This document shows positions 1 through 8,963 of a stretch of 64,000 bases of DNA, in pieces. The DNA comes from an uncultured Hyphomonas sp. (lineage in GTDB: Bacteria > Pseudomonadota > Alphaproteobacteria > Caulobacterales > Hyphomonadaceae), in assembly GCF_963678195.1 (NCBI RefSeq), contig NZ_OY782759.1, forward strand, positions 372,001 through 436,000, written 5' to 3'. The notes beneath the pieces are model-generated. The model worked only from the letters and a program-made list of their open reading frames with translations. It had not been told where the DNA came from and did not search any database. Position 1 is the stretch's first letter. Every line of letters begins with the position of its first letter. Made by a program: the position numbers and the translations under genes.

Positions 1-1
1 C

Positions 2-823
2 GATGCCCTTGCCCGTGTGATCGATGCTGCCTGGGAGGCGCGCGACACGCTCTCGACCGATACGAAAGGCGAAGTGCGCGATGTCGTGGATGCCGCCATC
101 GACCTGATCGACAAGGGCGAAGCGCGCGTCGCCGAGAAGGTCGCGGGCGGCGAATGGGTCGTGCACCAGTGGCTGAAGAAAGCCGTGCTGCTTTCTTTCC
201 GCCTGAATGCCAATGGTATGATTGGCGGTGTGCCGGGCGGCGGCAATTGGTGGGACAAGGTGCCATCGAAGTTCGAAGGCTGGGGCGAGACCGAGTTCAG
301 GGAAGCTGGCTTCCGCGCTGTGCCGCCGTGCGCCGTGCGCCGCGGGGCGTTTGTGGCGCCGAACGCGGTGCTGATGCCGTCTTATGTGAACATTGGCGCC
401 TATGTCGGCGAAGGCACGATGATCGATACCTGGGCCTCTGTCGGCTCCTGTGCGCAGGTCGGCGCGAACTGTCACATCTCTGCCGGCACCGGCATTGGTG
501 GCGTGCTGGAGCCGCTGCAGGCGAACCCTACCATCATTGAAGACAATTGCTTCATCGGCGCGCGCTCCGAAGTCGTCGAAGGTGTGATCGTGGGGGAGGG
601 GTCTGTGATCGCCATGGGCGTGTTCATCACCCAGTCCACCAAGATCGTGAACCGCGCCACCGGTGAGATCAGCTATGGCAAAATCCCGCCTTACTCCGTC
701 GTCGTGCCCGGCACACTGCCGGACAAGAATGGTGGCCCGTCGCTCGCCTGCGCCGTGATCGTGAAAACGGTCGACGCGCAGACGCGTTCGAAGACCGGCG
801 TGAACGAGCTTCTGCGGGCCTAG
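2..823 (+). CDS. dapD: 2,3,4,5-tetrahydropyridine-2,6-dicarboxylate N-succinyltransferase (5' end cut by window)
   Basis: Cytosolic acyltransferase of the succinylase branch of lysine/meso-diaminopimelate synthesis: succinyl-CoA + tetrahydrodipicolinate gives N-succinyl-2-amino-6-ketopimelate. The reading frame is open to the left edge. A GTG at 17 is in frame, but the residues before it continue a typical DapD N terminus, so only a short N-terminal piece is missing. The helical N-terminal domain is followed by hexapeptide-repeat left-handed beta-helix sequence ([21 protein letters not shown], then [19 protein letters not shown]), diagnostic of the family. About 273 residues are visible, against roughly 280 for full-length homologues. 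It ends at TAG and is followed by a 61-base gap. Identification is secure; the true start lies outside the window. Confidence 0.95.
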   Translation, partial: DALARVIDAAWEARDTLSTDTKGEVRDVVDAAIDLIDKGEARVAEKVAGGEWVVHQWLKKAVLLSFRLNANGMIGGVPGGGNWWDKVPSKFEGWGETEFREAGFRAVPPCAVRRGAFVAPNAVLMPSYVNIGAYVGEGTMIDTWASVGSCAQVGANCHISAGTGIGGVLEPLQANPTIIEDNCFIGARSEVVEGVIVGEGSVIAMGVFITQSTKIVNRATGEISYGKIPPYSVVVPGTLPDKNGGPSLACAVIVKTVDAQTRSKTGVNELLRA

Positions 824-884
824 GATCCTCCTTTGGGTTGCTCTTTTGTGAGTTGATGGCTACCTTTGCGAGCAAGGGGGAGTC

Positions 885-1589
885 ATGCGAAAAACGTCAA
901 TTATATCAGGGTTTGGCCTCATCCTCGCGGCATGCGCGACCACAGGTCCGGCGAACCTTCCGGTTCCGGAAGCGGCGTCCATAAAGCTGCCAGAGAACGC
1001 AGAAGCGGCGGCCATGACGGCCCGCTTTGCTGGCCTTATGGAGAAGAAGCTTCCCATGCTGGACCGACTCGCCGTCATCACAGCGCGGGACCAGTACGTG
1101 CGGAAAGTATTTGTCCCGATGTTTTCAGACGAAGCGCTGGATTCAGAAGTGCGGACTGCATTCCAGTCTGGCGCGGGTGCCTATCTTTATCAGGTTGATA
1201 CGCTCAACACAGCCGAGCTCAAGGTCATCCTTCAGGAATATTCCTGGGCCGATCTTATCGAAGGCGACCCGCAATTGTTCAAACAGATCTTCCATGTCGT
1301 GCAGCATTCGCCGGATGAAGCCTTCCGCGCAGAAGTGCTTGCGGAAATCAGTCCCTACGCTGAGCGCGGTGAGATAGACGGGCAGGCATATGCCCTGATG
1401 TACGACCGCGTCGAACTCGCCGCCGGGCGGCAGCAGCTCTACGGGTCGCAACTGGAATGCGTGGACGGGCAGTTTGATGTCCATGACCTGAAGGATCCGG
1501 AAGGCGTCGATGCCCGGCGTGCCAATATGGGCATGGAGCCCTTGCAGGAGTACCTGGAACAGGGGCGCGCCTTGTATGGCCCCTGTTGA
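885..1589 (+). CDS. DUF6624-like lipoprotein
   Basis: Predicted envelope lipoprotein of 234 residues. The N terminus is basic, then hydrophobic, and ends in a lipobox (ILAAC, Cys at about 17). The rest is a helical domain whose C-terminal pattern (ALMYDRVELAAGRQQLYGSQ, then GVDARRANMGMEPLQEYL) matches, from memory, the DUF6624 family, where a similar 'YGTQ ... VDERRAxxGLxPLxEY' signature recurs. The start ATG is preceded by a purine-rich AGCAAGGGGGAG ribosome binding site. No catalytic function is known for the family. It sits alone between dapD and an SRPBCC gene on the same strand. Confidence 0.75.
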   Translation: MRKTSIISGFGLILAACATTGPANLPVPEAASIKLPENAEAAAMTARFAGLMEKKLPMLDRLAVITARDQYVRKVFVPMFSDEALDSEVRTAFQSGAGAYLYQVDTLNTAELKVILQEYSWADLIEGDPQLFKQIFHVVQHSPDEAFRAEVLAEISPYAERGEIDGQAYALMYDRVELAAGRQQLYGSQLECVDGQFDVHDLKDPEGVDARRANMGMEPLQEYLEQGRALYGPC

Positions 1590-1711
1590 ATGGGGCGCAG
1601 ACATTCAAAAAGCTGCTGCAGGATCGGGCAGCCTGCGGCTGTTCCGCGGCGTCACGGGTTCCCCTGTTCCGGGAAAGGCGCTCTGCTCTTCCGGTAGACG
1701 GAGGATCAGGC

Positions 1712-2209
1712 ATGGCGAAGAAGCTGAAACAGCATAAGCCGGTGGGTGAGGACTATCTCGCCACCGTGGGAGACAAGCTCAAGGTCAGCCACGCCTTTCC
1801 GTTTCCGGCGTCTGCCGTCTGGGCGGCGCTGCTGGACGCAAAGGCGTGGACGGAATGGCTCGCGATCACGAAGGTCACCTGGACCAGTCCGGAGCCTTTC
1901 GGCAAAGGTACGACCCGGACGGTCGAGATCGGTGACATGGTCATCGACGAGGTCTTCTTCGTCTGGGAAGAGGGCAAGCGGATGGCCTTCTATTTCGACA
2001 AGTCGACCCTGCCGATCTCTGCAGGCGTGGAGGACTACCACGTGGTCGAGACACCGGACGGCTGCGAGCTGCAATGGGCCGGCAAGGCGAGCGCGCCGCT
2101 CTTCCTCGGCGGCGTCGTCTCGAAACAACTGGCCAAAGGCATCGCTGAAGGCTTGCCCAAGCTGGAAGCCCTGATCCGCGACAATCCGGGGCGCTTCGGG
2201 CTTTCCTGA
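1712..2209 (+). CDS. SRPBCC-superfamily protein (START/Bet v1-like fold)
   Basis: About 165 residues, cytosolic. The pattern FPFPASAVWAALLDAKAWTEWL near residue 30 is the typical start of polyketide cyclase/dehydrase (SRPBCC) proteins: a helix-grip fold enclosing a hydrophobic ligand pocket. The C-terminal amphipathic helix (SKQLAKGIAEGLPKLEALI) is also typical. The frame is open further upstream to 1586, but the ATG at 1712 follows GGAGGATCAGG and starts the conserved part, so I chose it. The ligand is unknown. The family includes toxin-antitoxin-like and lipid-binding members, and nothing here narrows that down. Confidence 0.75.
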   Translation: MAKKLKQHKPVGEDYLATVGDKLKVSHAFPFPASAVWAALLDAKAWTEWLAITKVTWTSPEPFGKGTTRTVEIGDMVIDEVFFVWEEGKRMAFYFDKSTLPISAGVEDYHVVETPDGCELQWAGKASAPLFLGGVVSKQLAKGIAEGLPKLEALIRDNPGRFGLS

Positions 2210-2251
2210 GTCTCGCGGCACAATCGGCGCAAATTCCAAAGCGTATACGAT

Positions 2252-2280
2252 GCACCATTTTCAGACGCGGAAAATTGTGC
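2252..2280. repeat. Inverted repeat, 11-base arms
   Basis: Arms at 2252-2262 (GCACCATTTTC) and 2270-2280 (GAAAATTGTGC) are complementary at 10 of 11 positions around a 7-base loop. It lies 50 bases before the low-GC orphan gene at 2331. It is AT-rich and has no T-tract, so it looks more like an operator or a structured 5' region than a strong terminator. Confidence 0.5.
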
Positions 2281-2330
2281 CATCTATAGTAGAAGGTTGT
2301 TTGAACGTCTAACTACACGGGGGCGCTTGT

Positions 2331-3086
2331 ATGACAATCCGCAAACTAAGTAGTGATGCGCAAGCTATGTTCGCTGAGCTTCCAGAAGTCGATATGGGGC
2401 TTCAGATTTGCACGACAGATGATAATTCAGATGCAGAGCATCTCTACTCAATCGTTGTGGCCTGCAAGATTGTTATTACGTTTGACAAGCAGTTCGAAGA
2501 AGACTTGGGCAGTCTGCGAGGACTCCTTGGCGAGTCTCTGGGGAGTGAGGGAGAGCGGTATGCGGATAGGTTGCTGGATTGGACTGATGGTCTTGAAGAG
2601 GCCGAAAAACTTGGCTCGGTAGATAAAGGTGAGTCTTTGTTCGCGCTCAGGTACTTACATTTGGGACCATTGCGTGGATTTCCTAAGCCGCCGCCTAGGC
2701 CGAGTTGGATATACGGTCATCTTCCTTTTCGCGGAATTTGCGGAAGCGAAGACGTTTATTACCGGTATGAGCAATACCCCACCAGCCTACGAATTGATCG
2801 AACCGGCACCAAGCACCATGTAACCGGCGTCGACACCTATGCCGCTCCGCAGTCTGAGCTTTTTTTTACCCCGACCGGGCTCTCCGCGGTTGGTCGGTTC
2901 GCTCTTCCGTCGCTGCTGCCTGCGTGTTGGCGGTATGAATTGCGACCAGCGGCGGGCACTATTATTCGATCCGGGGCCTCAGTCCCTCTGTACGGCCAAT
3001 CTGGCGGCGCTGTCGAAGTCTGCTTTGAGCGTTCATTTCAAAATCGAGGGCCGATTGCCGATCCCGTAGTACTGCCGGTGCTTTGA
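2331..3086 (+). CDS. Hypothetical protein, low-GC orphan
   Basis: 251 residues; I do not recognise a family. The ATG at 2331 follows a GGGGGCGCTTGT stretch. No signal peptide or transmembrane segment is evident. The N-terminal half is acidic (DTDDNSDAE, FDKQFEEDLGSL). The C-terminal half is richer in Pro, Gly and aromatics and has four scattered Cys. Codon use is clearly more AT-rich than in the neighbours (AGT, GAT, TTT and AAA are common), which suggests recent acquisition. It stands alone between two inverted repeats (2252-2280 and 3096-3127). It could be a single-gene accessory insertion; function unknown. Confidence 0.6.
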   Translation: MTIRKLSSDAQAMFAELPEVDMGLQICTTDDNSDAEHLYSIVVACKIVITFDKQFEEDLGSLRGLLGESLGSEGERYADRLLDWTDGLEEAEKLGSVDKGESLFALRYLHLGPLRGFPKPPPRPSWIYGHLPFRGICGSEDVYYRYEQYPTSLRIDRTGTKHHVTGVDTYAAPQSELFFTPTGLSAVGRFALPSLLPACWRYELRPAAGTIIRSGASVPLYGQSGGAVEVCFERSFQNRGPIADPVVLPVL

Positions 3087-3095
3087 CAAGCGCGT

Positions 3096-3127
3096 GCAGT
3101 ACCAGCTATCTCGAAGGCCGGTACTGC
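3096..3127. repeat. Inverted repeat after the low-GC orphan (possible terminator)
   Basis: Arms GCAGTACC (3096-3103) and GGTACTGC (3120-3127) are perfectly complementary with a 16-base loop. A further GTACTGC copy lies inside the end of the preceding gene (3069-3075). The repeat lies between the stop of the orphan (3086) and the stop of the convergent alcohol dehydrogenase gene (3157). It could act as a transcription terminator, but there is no clear T-run. Confidence 0.4.
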
Positions 3128-3156
3128 GGAAGCGAGCCGTGAAGCTAAAGTATAGC

Positions 3157-4257
3157 CTAATCAAACACCACGACCTGCCGGGCGACGGTGCCCTTGTTGT
3201 CTTTCAGGTTCTGCAGGGCGTCCGTGATGCCGTCGAGGCCGATGCGGTCTGAGATCATGTCGTCGAGGTGGAGCTTGCCCTGCCGGTAGAGTTCCACCAA
3301 GCGCGGGAAGTCGATCCGGAACTGGTTCGAGCCCATGATCGCGCCCTGAAGGCGCTTCTCGGTGACCAGCATCTCGATGCCGGGAATTTCGATGTTCACG
3401 CCGGGCGTAATCATGCCGATCAGCGTGGCGACGCCGCGCGGGCGCATCATGTGATAGGCCTGTTCGGCGGTCTGCTTCAGGCCAACACATTCGAAGGCAT
3501 AGTGTACGCCGCCCTTGGTCAGCTCTTTTACGGCTTCCACGGCATTGACCTTGGACGGATTGACCACGTCGGTCGCCCCGAACCGGACGGCCATTTGCAG
3601 CTTCTCATCTGACAGGTCGACCGCGATGATCCGGCTGGCCCCGGCAATCGCCGCGCCGTTGATGGCGGAGAGGCCAACCCCGCCGCAGCCGACCACGGCG
3701 ACGGTCGACCCCGGCTCCACCTTCGCGGCATGGAAGACCGAGCCGACGCCCGTGATCACGCCGCAGCCGATCAGGCAGGCGCGGTCCAGCGGCATGTCCT
3801 TGTCGATGGCGCACAGCGCATTCTCATGCACCAGGATTTGTTCGGCAAAGGACGACAGGTTCAGGAACTGGCCGACCTTTTCACCCTTGATCGACAGGCG
3901 CGGCGCCTCGCTCATCTGGCGCTGGAACTGGTCCTTGTTGATCGTGTGGCAGACCGACATGTGGCCGGAGAGGCAGTATTCGCACGTGCCGCAGAAAGGC
4001 GAGAGGATGGAGATGACATGGTCGCCCGGCTTCACGGCCGAGACCATGGAGCCGACAGCCTCCACGACGCCCGCGCTTTCGTGGCCGAGGATGACCGGCG
4101 TCTCGACCGGAAAATTGGCATCCCAGAAATGCACGTCGGAATGGCAGACCCCGACAGCTTTCAGCCGGACAAGGACTTCCCGCGGACCGGGTTTGTCGAT
4201 CGTGACTTCTTCAATCGACAGCGGCTTGTTCGGCTCCCGCATCACAGCAGCTTTCAT
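3157..4257 (-). CDS. Zinc-dependent alcohol dehydrogenase, medium-chain (MDR) family
   Basis: 366-residue NAD(P)-dependent alcohol/aldehyde oxidoreductase. Catalytic-zinc residues are visible at C38, H59-E60 and C165 (GCGVITG). The structural zinc cluster is complete: C89, C92, C95, C103. A GCGGVG nucleotide-binding motif starts at about 190. The frame runs upstream to 4362, but the ATG at 4257 is preceded by AGGAGG with good spacing, and the family N terminus (MKAAV) begins there. The overall pattern resembles the class III/NDMA-type branch of long-chain zinc ADHs; the substrate cannot be told from sequence. It lies downstream of and co-directional with the alkaline phosphatase gene, but a hairpin separates them. 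Confidence 0.88.
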   Translation of the reverse strand: MKAAVMREPNKPLSIEEVTIDKPGPREVLVRLKAVGVCHSDVHFWDANFPVETPVILGHESAGVVEAVGSMVSAVKPGDHVISILSPFCGTCEYCLSGHMSVCHTINKDQFQRQMSEAPRLSIKGEKVGQFLNLSSFAEQILVHENALCAIDKDMPLDRACLIGCGVITGVGSVFHAAKVEPGSTVAVVGCGGVGLSAINGAAIAGASRIIAVDLSDEKLQMAVRFGATDVVNPSKVNAVEAVKELTKGGVHYAFECVGLKQTAEQAYHMMRPRGVATLIGMITPGVNIEIPGIEMLVTEKRLQGAIMGSNQFRIDFPRLVELYRQGKLHLDDMISDRIGLDGITDALQNLKDNKGTVARQVVVFD

Positions 4258-4318
4258 GGCATTTCCTCCTGGGTATTTTATTTTCCCGGGAGGATGACCC
4301 TGAAAGTGCCTTTTGGCG

Positions 4319-4341
4319 AGACCTGCCCCTAGGGGAGGTCT
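4319..4341 (-). terminator. Hairpin at the end of the alkaline phosphatase gene
   Basis: A 23-base near-palindrome, AGACCT-G-CCCC-TA-GGGG-AGGTCT, can form a 10-bp stem with one bulged G. It abuts the phosphatase stop codon (4340-4342). No U-tract follows on the minus strand, so it may terminate only weakly or act as a processing or attenuation hairpin. Confidence 0.45.
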
Positions 4342-5932
4342 ATTCGCTCTCCGGCCCGGCAACCAGTCCGCTGGCGCGGCCCATGACCTGGAAGATCTCG
4401 TTCTGCTCCATCACGCCGGAGACGAGTTCCGATCCGGGGCCGGAGGCGAAGATAGCCACATCGTCGCCGCCATGGGTTTCAGACCACATCGGGTAGAGTG
4501 ACTGCTGGAGGAAATCCTTGTCGGTCGTGTCGACGCCGGTGAGATCCTTGCGGATGCAGTCGAAACCGTCTTCCGTCACCGTGCAGGCACCCGGTCCGTT
4601 CATGTAGCCGAGCGTGGTGTAGGGTTTGCCATCAAGCGCCTTGGAGGGCGTGCCGTCGATCGACATTGAGGACAGGCCGAGGATCGGGTTGCCGCGCCGG
4701 GCATAGCCGGAAATCGTCAGCGTGTGGGAATGGTCTGCTGTGACGATAATCAGCGTATCGTCCGAATTGGTCATCTCCAGCGCAGCCTGGACTGCCTGGT
4801 CGAACTGATCGGCTTCTTCAAGCGCCCGGGCGGCATTGCCGGCATGGTGGGCGTGGTCGATCCGGCCGCCTTCGACGAGGAGCACAAAGCCATCCGGATC
4901 CTGCGACAGGCGGGTGATTGCCGCGCGGGTCATTTCCACGATGGAGGGCTCGCCTGCCGGATCTTCGGCACGGTCGAGCTCATAATCCATGTGGGACGGC
5001 TCGAAGAGGGCGAGCACCTTGTCTTCGCTGGCAAAGTCCTGTGCGTCGAAGCCTTCGCGGTCGATGATGAATGTGTGGTCCGGACGTGCCGTCCAATCTG
5101 AGATCAGGTCGCGCTGGTCTTTCCGGTCGCTGGTTTTGCCCGGATATTCCGGATCTTCCGTGCCGCCTTTCAGGAAGGCAGAGCGGCCGCCGCCCATGGC
5201 GACTTCAAATCCGTCGCCGGCCGGCCAGTCGATGAACTGGGAGGCGATGTCCGGGCAGGCACCTGATGCGGCGGCGCCGGAACCGACATAGGCTTCCCAG
5301 TCGCGGTTCGCTGACTTCGAATAGGTGGCGCCGGGCGTGGCGTGGGTCAGGCGGGCCGTGGTGATGACACCTGTCGCAAGACCGGCCGATTCCGCAATTT
5401 CGAAAATCGTGTCCGTCGTGTTGCCTTCGACGCTGGCGCAATTGTCATAGGAGGCATCACCCGTGATTCCGAGTGTGCGGGAATTGGTTTTCACGCCGCT
5501 CATCATGGCCGTGGCGGTGGAGGCGGAGTCTGCGATCTGGGCGTCATGGCTATAGGTCTTGGACAGGGCGGAATAGGGCAGCTGGTCCATGGTCAGCTTG
5601 TAGGATTCGCCGTCCACACCGCGTTTCTGACCGGCATAGATCCGGGTCGCTGTGACCGTCGGGATGCTCATACCGTCGCCGACAAAGAGGATGACATTCT
5701 TGGCAGGACGCAGACCGCGCGCTGCGATCTTCGCGTCGATCGCCGCCTGCGCATTCTGGTAATAATCATTGCCCGCCTGGCGGGGCACGGCTGGTTCACG
5801 GTCCAGTGTGGCAATCGGGGAGGCCACCGGCTCGGTCACGACCACTTCAGCCGTTTCTGTCTCTGCCGGTGTTGCCGTACACCCGGCAAGAACAAGAGCG
5901 ATAAGGGGCAGGGCGGTGAGAGTCTTGCGCAT
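4340..5932 (-). CDS. phoA: Alkaline phosphatase, lipoprotein form
   Basis: 530 residues. Hydrolyses phosphate monoesters in the periplasm or at the outer membrane. The lipobox LVLAGC puts the acylated Cys at 18. Family motifs: VGDGM with the metal-ligand Asp at 86, ADSASTA with the nucleophilic Ser at 136, EGGRIDHAHH and TADHSH (metal ligands), and a late THGGDD with the last zinc His. This set defines the PhoA/tissue-type alkaline phosphatase family. Lipid anchoring in place of a free periplasmic form is unusual compared with E. coli PhoA. The gene starts at ATG 5932 behind CCGGAGG. Phosphate control would be expected, but I found no convincing Pho box in the leader. Confidence 0.9.
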   Translation of the reverse strand: MRKTLTALPLIALVLAGCTATPAETETAEVVVTEPVASPIATLDREPAVPRQAGNDYYQNAQAAIDAKIAARGLRPAKNVILFVGDGMSIPTVTATRIYAGQKRGVDGESYKLTMDQLPYSALSKTYSHDAQIADSASTATAMMSGVKTNSRTLGITGDASYDNCASVEGNTTDTIFEIAESAGLATGVITTARLTHATPGATYSKSANRDWEAYVGSGAAASGACPDIASQFIDWPAGDGFEVAMGGGRSAFLKGGTEDPEYPGKTSDRKDQRDLISDWTARPDHTFIIDREGFDAQDFASEDKVLALFEPSHMDYELDRAEDPAGEPSIVEMTRAAITRLSQDPDGFVLLVEGGRIDHAHHAGNAARALEEADQFDQAVQAALEMTNSDDTLIIVTADHSHTLTISGYARRGNPILGLSSMSIDGTPSKALDGKPYTTLGYMNGPGACTVTEDGFDCIRKDLTGVDTTDKDFLQQSLYPMWSETHGGDDVAIFASGPGSELVSGVMEQNEIFQVMGRASGLVAGPESE

Positions 5933-5994
5933 AGGGGCCTCCGGTAGATTCGACTTTTCTGGGTCGTAAGGTGTTTGTGTGACGGTTTTGCTTG

Positions 5995-6900
5995 TCAGTC
6001 GACTGCCACGCGCGGTTTCCGGCCGCGTTGGGCCAGCCAGACTGCAAACAGGATGACCAGGCCGCCCATCGCCTGAAGACCGGTCAGGGACTCCCCGAAC
6101 AGGCGCCAGGAGACAGCGGCCGCCACAACGGGCTGGACCAGGACCAGAAGGCCTGCCACGGCAGCGGAGGTCCGGCCGAGCCCGGTGACGATCAGGGCCT
6201 GTCCGGCGATCTGCGAGACCAGCGCCAGGAAGATCGGGACCTGAAAGCCGGCCGCCGTTTTCGGGACAAAGGTTTCGCCCGTCGCCAGCACGATGCAGCC
6301 GGCAACGATGACCTCCACGAAGGTCAGCCAGAAAATGGCTTCGATGCCGCCAATCGTGCGCCGGGCAATGTTCGAGCAGAGCATGTAGCCGCTGACGAGA
6401 AAGGCGGCGGCCACGGCGAAGAGGTCACCATGGATATTGCCCTTGCCGCTTTCTCCGCCGCCCAGCGACAGGGCTGCTGCGCCGAGAATGGCGAGGGCGG
6501 CGGCGACGAACCAGAAGGCGTGCGGCCGTTGTTTCAGGAAAAACCAGGCCCCGAACCCGACCAGGACATTGCCGAGGTTCACGATAAAGGTCGCATTCGA
6601 CACGGTCGTCAGCGTCAGGGCGTGGTGCCAGAGGGCGATGTCCAGCGTGAAGAAGGTGCCGGCCATCAGGATGAACCGGTTCGGCAGGCGTGGGGGTCGC
6701 CGCTCGATCAGGAAGACCAGCGCCAGCAGCAGGGGCAGGGCAAAGACATAGCGCCAGAAGGCAATCGCCTGGGGCCCGAGCTCATCCAGGCCGAAACGTA
6801 GCCCGATGGGGGCAAAGCCGATGCCCACGCCGCCAGCCAGAACCATCAGCGGCCCCGTCCACGAGCGCGGCGTTGGCGGGGAGGCGGGTATGGCTGTCAT
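5995..6900 (-). CDS. EamA/DMT-family inner-membrane transporter
   Basis: 301 residues with about ten hydrophobic segments arranged as two EamA repeats (first about 15-140, second about 150-290). Typical motifs include FWRYVFALPLL and, in the second half, LVLVQPVVAAAVSWRLFGESLT. Members of the drug/metabolite transporter superfamily export amino acids, metabolites or drugs; the substrate cannot be told. Its ATG overlaps the TGA of gluQ (ATGA at 6897-6900), so the two genes are co-transcribed and probably translationally coupled. Confidence 0.85.
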   Translation of the reverse strand: MTAIPASPPTPRSWTGPLMVLAGGVGIGFAPIGLRFGLDELGPQAIAFWRYVFALPLLLALVFLIERRPPRLPNRFILMAGTFFTLDIALWHHALTLTTVSNATFIVNLGNVLVGFGAWFFLKQRPHAFWFVAAALAILGAAALSLGGGESGKGNIHGDLFAVAAAFLVSGYMLCSNIARRTIGGIEAIFWLTFVEVIVAGCIVLATGETFVPKTAAGFQVPIFLALVSQIAGQALIVTGLGRTSAAVAGLLVLVQPVVAAAVSWRLFGESLTGLQAMGGLVILFAVWLAQRGRKPRVAVD

Positions 6901-7742
6901 GGAAGGCCTGTCATCCGGCGAAGGTCGTCCGGCGTCTTGCCTTCATCCCGCCAGGCACGCAATCCCCTGTCGCCAGCCCTTTTGGACAGTTTCTTCCCGT
7001 CAGGCCCCAGAATGAGGGGGTGGAACCGGTAGACGGGCTGCGGCCAGTCCATAAGCGCCTGCAGCAGGGCATGGACGGAGGTCATCTCCCGAATGTCCTC
7101 GCCCCGGATGATATGCGTCACGCCCTGCAGCGCGTCGTCATGGCAGCAGGCGAGGTGATAGGAGGCCGGTGTTTCCTTCCGGCCCAGCACAACGTCGCCG
7201 AAGGGGGCCGGGTCTGCTGTTACCCGGCGCGGCGTCCCGTCACTCTCGTCGGTATAGGCAAGCTGGTCATAGCGGGGGCCCAGTGCATCGCGGGCGGCGG
7301 CCAGCGACAGGCGCCAGGCGAACGCCTCGCCCCGGGAAAGCCGCTTTTCCTCCTCGCTCGCCGGCAGGGGGCGCCCCCTGAAGCCCCATTCGTCCGGCCT
7401 TGCACCGGCTGGCATGGCCGCGGCGATCTCTCGGCGTGTGCGGAAGCATCGATAGACAAGCCCGCGCATCCGCAAGTCCGTTATGGTCGCCTCATAGTCA
7501 TCGAAATGATCGGACTGGCGCCTGACAGGTCCGTCCCAGTCCAGCCCCAGCCATTGCAGGTCCTCAAGGATTGCCGCTTCATATTCCGGGCGGCAGCGTG
7601 TCTGGTCGATGTCCTCTATCCGCAACAGAACCCGGCCATTGGCCGCCCGTGCGGCGTCCCAGACATGAAAGGCGGAACAGGCATGGCCAAGGTGCAGATA
7701 GCCGGTGGGGGACGGCGCAAACCGGGTGACGAATTCCGACAT
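6897..7742 (-). CDS. gluQ: Glutamyl-queuosine tRNA(Asp) synthetase
   Basis: 281 residues. Attaches glutamate to the queuosine base at position 34 of tRNA-Asp. It is a truncated GluRS paralogue lacking the anticodon-binding domain, and the length fits. The class I signatures are present: FAPSPTGYLHLGH at residues 8-20 (the HIGH element) and KKLSKRAG near the C terminus (the KMSKS element). The frame extends to 7787, but ATG 7742 follows GGGAGG...AGGGGCGGC and begins the conserved core. The zinc-site region appears reduced. Its stop overlaps the EamA gene. Confidence 0.92.
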   Translation of the reverse strand: MSEFVTRFAPSPTGYLHLGHACSAFHVWDAARAANGRVLLRIEDIDQTRCRPEYEAAILEDLQWLGLDWDGPVRRQSDHFDDYEATITDLRMRGLVYRCFRTRREIAAAMPAGARPDEWGFRGRPLPASEEEKRLSRGEAFAWRLSLAAARDALGPRYDQLAYTDESDGTPRRVTADPAPFGDVVLGRKETPASYHLACCHDDALQGVTHIIRGEDIREMTSVHALLQALMDWPQPVYRFHPLILGPDGKKLSKRAGDRGLRAWRDEGKTPDDLRRMTGLP

Positions 7743-7882
7743 GCCGCCCCTTTGCCTCCCGCCAATCCTGCTGTGCCGCCCCGCCATGCTGTCCGATGGG
7801 GCTTGCCCGCGTCAACAGCGTTTCCCTGTTGCAAGCGCGGCTCAGGAACCGTATCGCCAAAGGGCTTGAGAGGTCCAATTTA

Positions 7883-8950
7883 ATGCCTGTGACGGACTGG
7901 CTGACATCGGCAGAAGCCTGGGCGGGTGCCCATGTGCGGGAAACCCAGTATCTCGCAGCGCTGGGGCTTGTCCTGGGGGGCCTGTTTGGCGGCTTTCTGA
8001 TCGTCCTGGCGGCCCGTTTCTGTGTGCGCGTCGTTCGCCGGCTCAGCGACATGATGGCCGCCCGTGCGCTGCGTACGGACAAGACGCCGGGTTACAGGAT
8101 CGTGCTGGCGCGTCCGGTCGGGCGCAAGCCGGGTCAAACCTTGAAATGGCTGCAGTCTGCACTGACGGACCATCTTTCCGCATTCAATTTCGGTGCGCCG
8201 TTCCGGATCATGCGCATGAGCCCGCTGCCCGGCGGACTCGTGCCGCTCACCGTTGAGCGGGCCCGCAGGCGTATGGCTGCATCCGATGCAGACCTGTTTG
8301 TCTGGGGTGAACGCCGGGGCCGGAAAGAGGACGGCCTTTTGCTTTATGGCCTGACCCGTGGCGGCGGACTGACGGCAGCTGAAGCGCGCCTGTTCACCCT
8401 GCGCCTGCCAGCCCATGAGACGGCGATGGACGGGGCGATGCCGAAAATCGCTGCCTTTCTGCTGGCCAAGAAGCTGCAGCCGGGGCTTGGCAATCCGCAA
8501 TCCTTCCGTCCGGAGAAGATCAGCCTGCTGGCCGAAGCCCTGTCAGCCATGCTCGATCATGAAGGCCCCATGCCGGTGGCGGTCCGCAATGAGGTGGAGG
8601 GCGATTTCTGTGCCTCGGCTGTGCATGTTGCGGAAGAGGCAGGGGACCTTGCCAGTCTCGACCGGGTGATTGCCCTGCGCAGGGAGCATCTGACGGAAGG
8701 CGCGGTTCAGGCCGATCCGGAACGCGCCATACAGGCCCGGATGGATATTGGCCGGGCGCTGCTGGCGCGGGCTGCAAAGAAATATGAGCCGGAGCTCGTC
8801 CGCGAAGCGATCGGCTACCTCTCCCAGGTGGTGGAGGCCCTGAGGGCCGATCCGTCCATCATGCGCGCGCAGGCGGCGTCTGACGCCATGTTCAAGGCGC
8901 AGAGCCTGATGGAAACACGCAAACGCTTTGCGGTGAACTTCGGAACCTAG
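7883..8950 (+). CDS. Membrane-anchored hypothetical protein
   Basis: 355 residues, no family recognised. One transmembrane helix lies at about residues 24-47, followed by a basic stretch, so the remaining ~300 residues are probably cytoplasmic. A central segment includes DADLFVWGERRG, and the C-terminal third is all-helical and TPR-like (VAEEAGDLASLDRVIALRREHL, then ARMDIGRALLARAAKKY). The ORF opens at 7796, but ATG 7883 sits after GAGAGGTCC and removes an unlikely basic leader. It is divergent from gluQ. Possibly a small scaffold protein; function unknown. Confidence 0.65.
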   Translation: MPVTDWLTSAEAWAGAHVRETQYLAALGLVLGGLFGGFLIVLAARFCVRVVRRLSDMMAARALRTDKTPGYRIVLARPVGRKPGQTLKWLQSALTDHLSAFNFGAPFRIMRMSPLPGGLVPLTVERARRRMAASDADLFVWGERRGRKEDGLLLYGLTRGGGLTAAEARLFTLRLPAHETAMDGAMPKIAAFLLAKKLQPGLGNPQSFRPEKISLLAEALSAMLDHEGPMPVAVRNEVEGDFCASAVHVAEEAGDLASLDRVIALRREHLTEGAVQADPERAIQARMDIGRALLARAAKKYEPELVREAIGYLSQVVEALRADPSIMRAQAASDAMFKAQSLMETRKRFAVNFGT

Positions 8951-8963
8951 ACCGGCACGGTCT
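8949..8963. terminator. Short hairpin between convergent genes
   Basis: AGACCG-GCA-CGGTCT is a perfect 6-bp stem with a 3-base loop. It covers the gap between the stop of the membrane-anchored protein (8950) and the msrA stop (8963). It lacks a U-tract, so its termination activity is uncertain. Confidence 0.35.

Noticed and set aside
5941-6000. Possible Pho box upstream of the alkaline phosphatase gene
   Set aside because: CTGACA and CCGTCA halves are visible on the minus strand, but their 13-base offset does not match the 11-base period of known Pho boxes.
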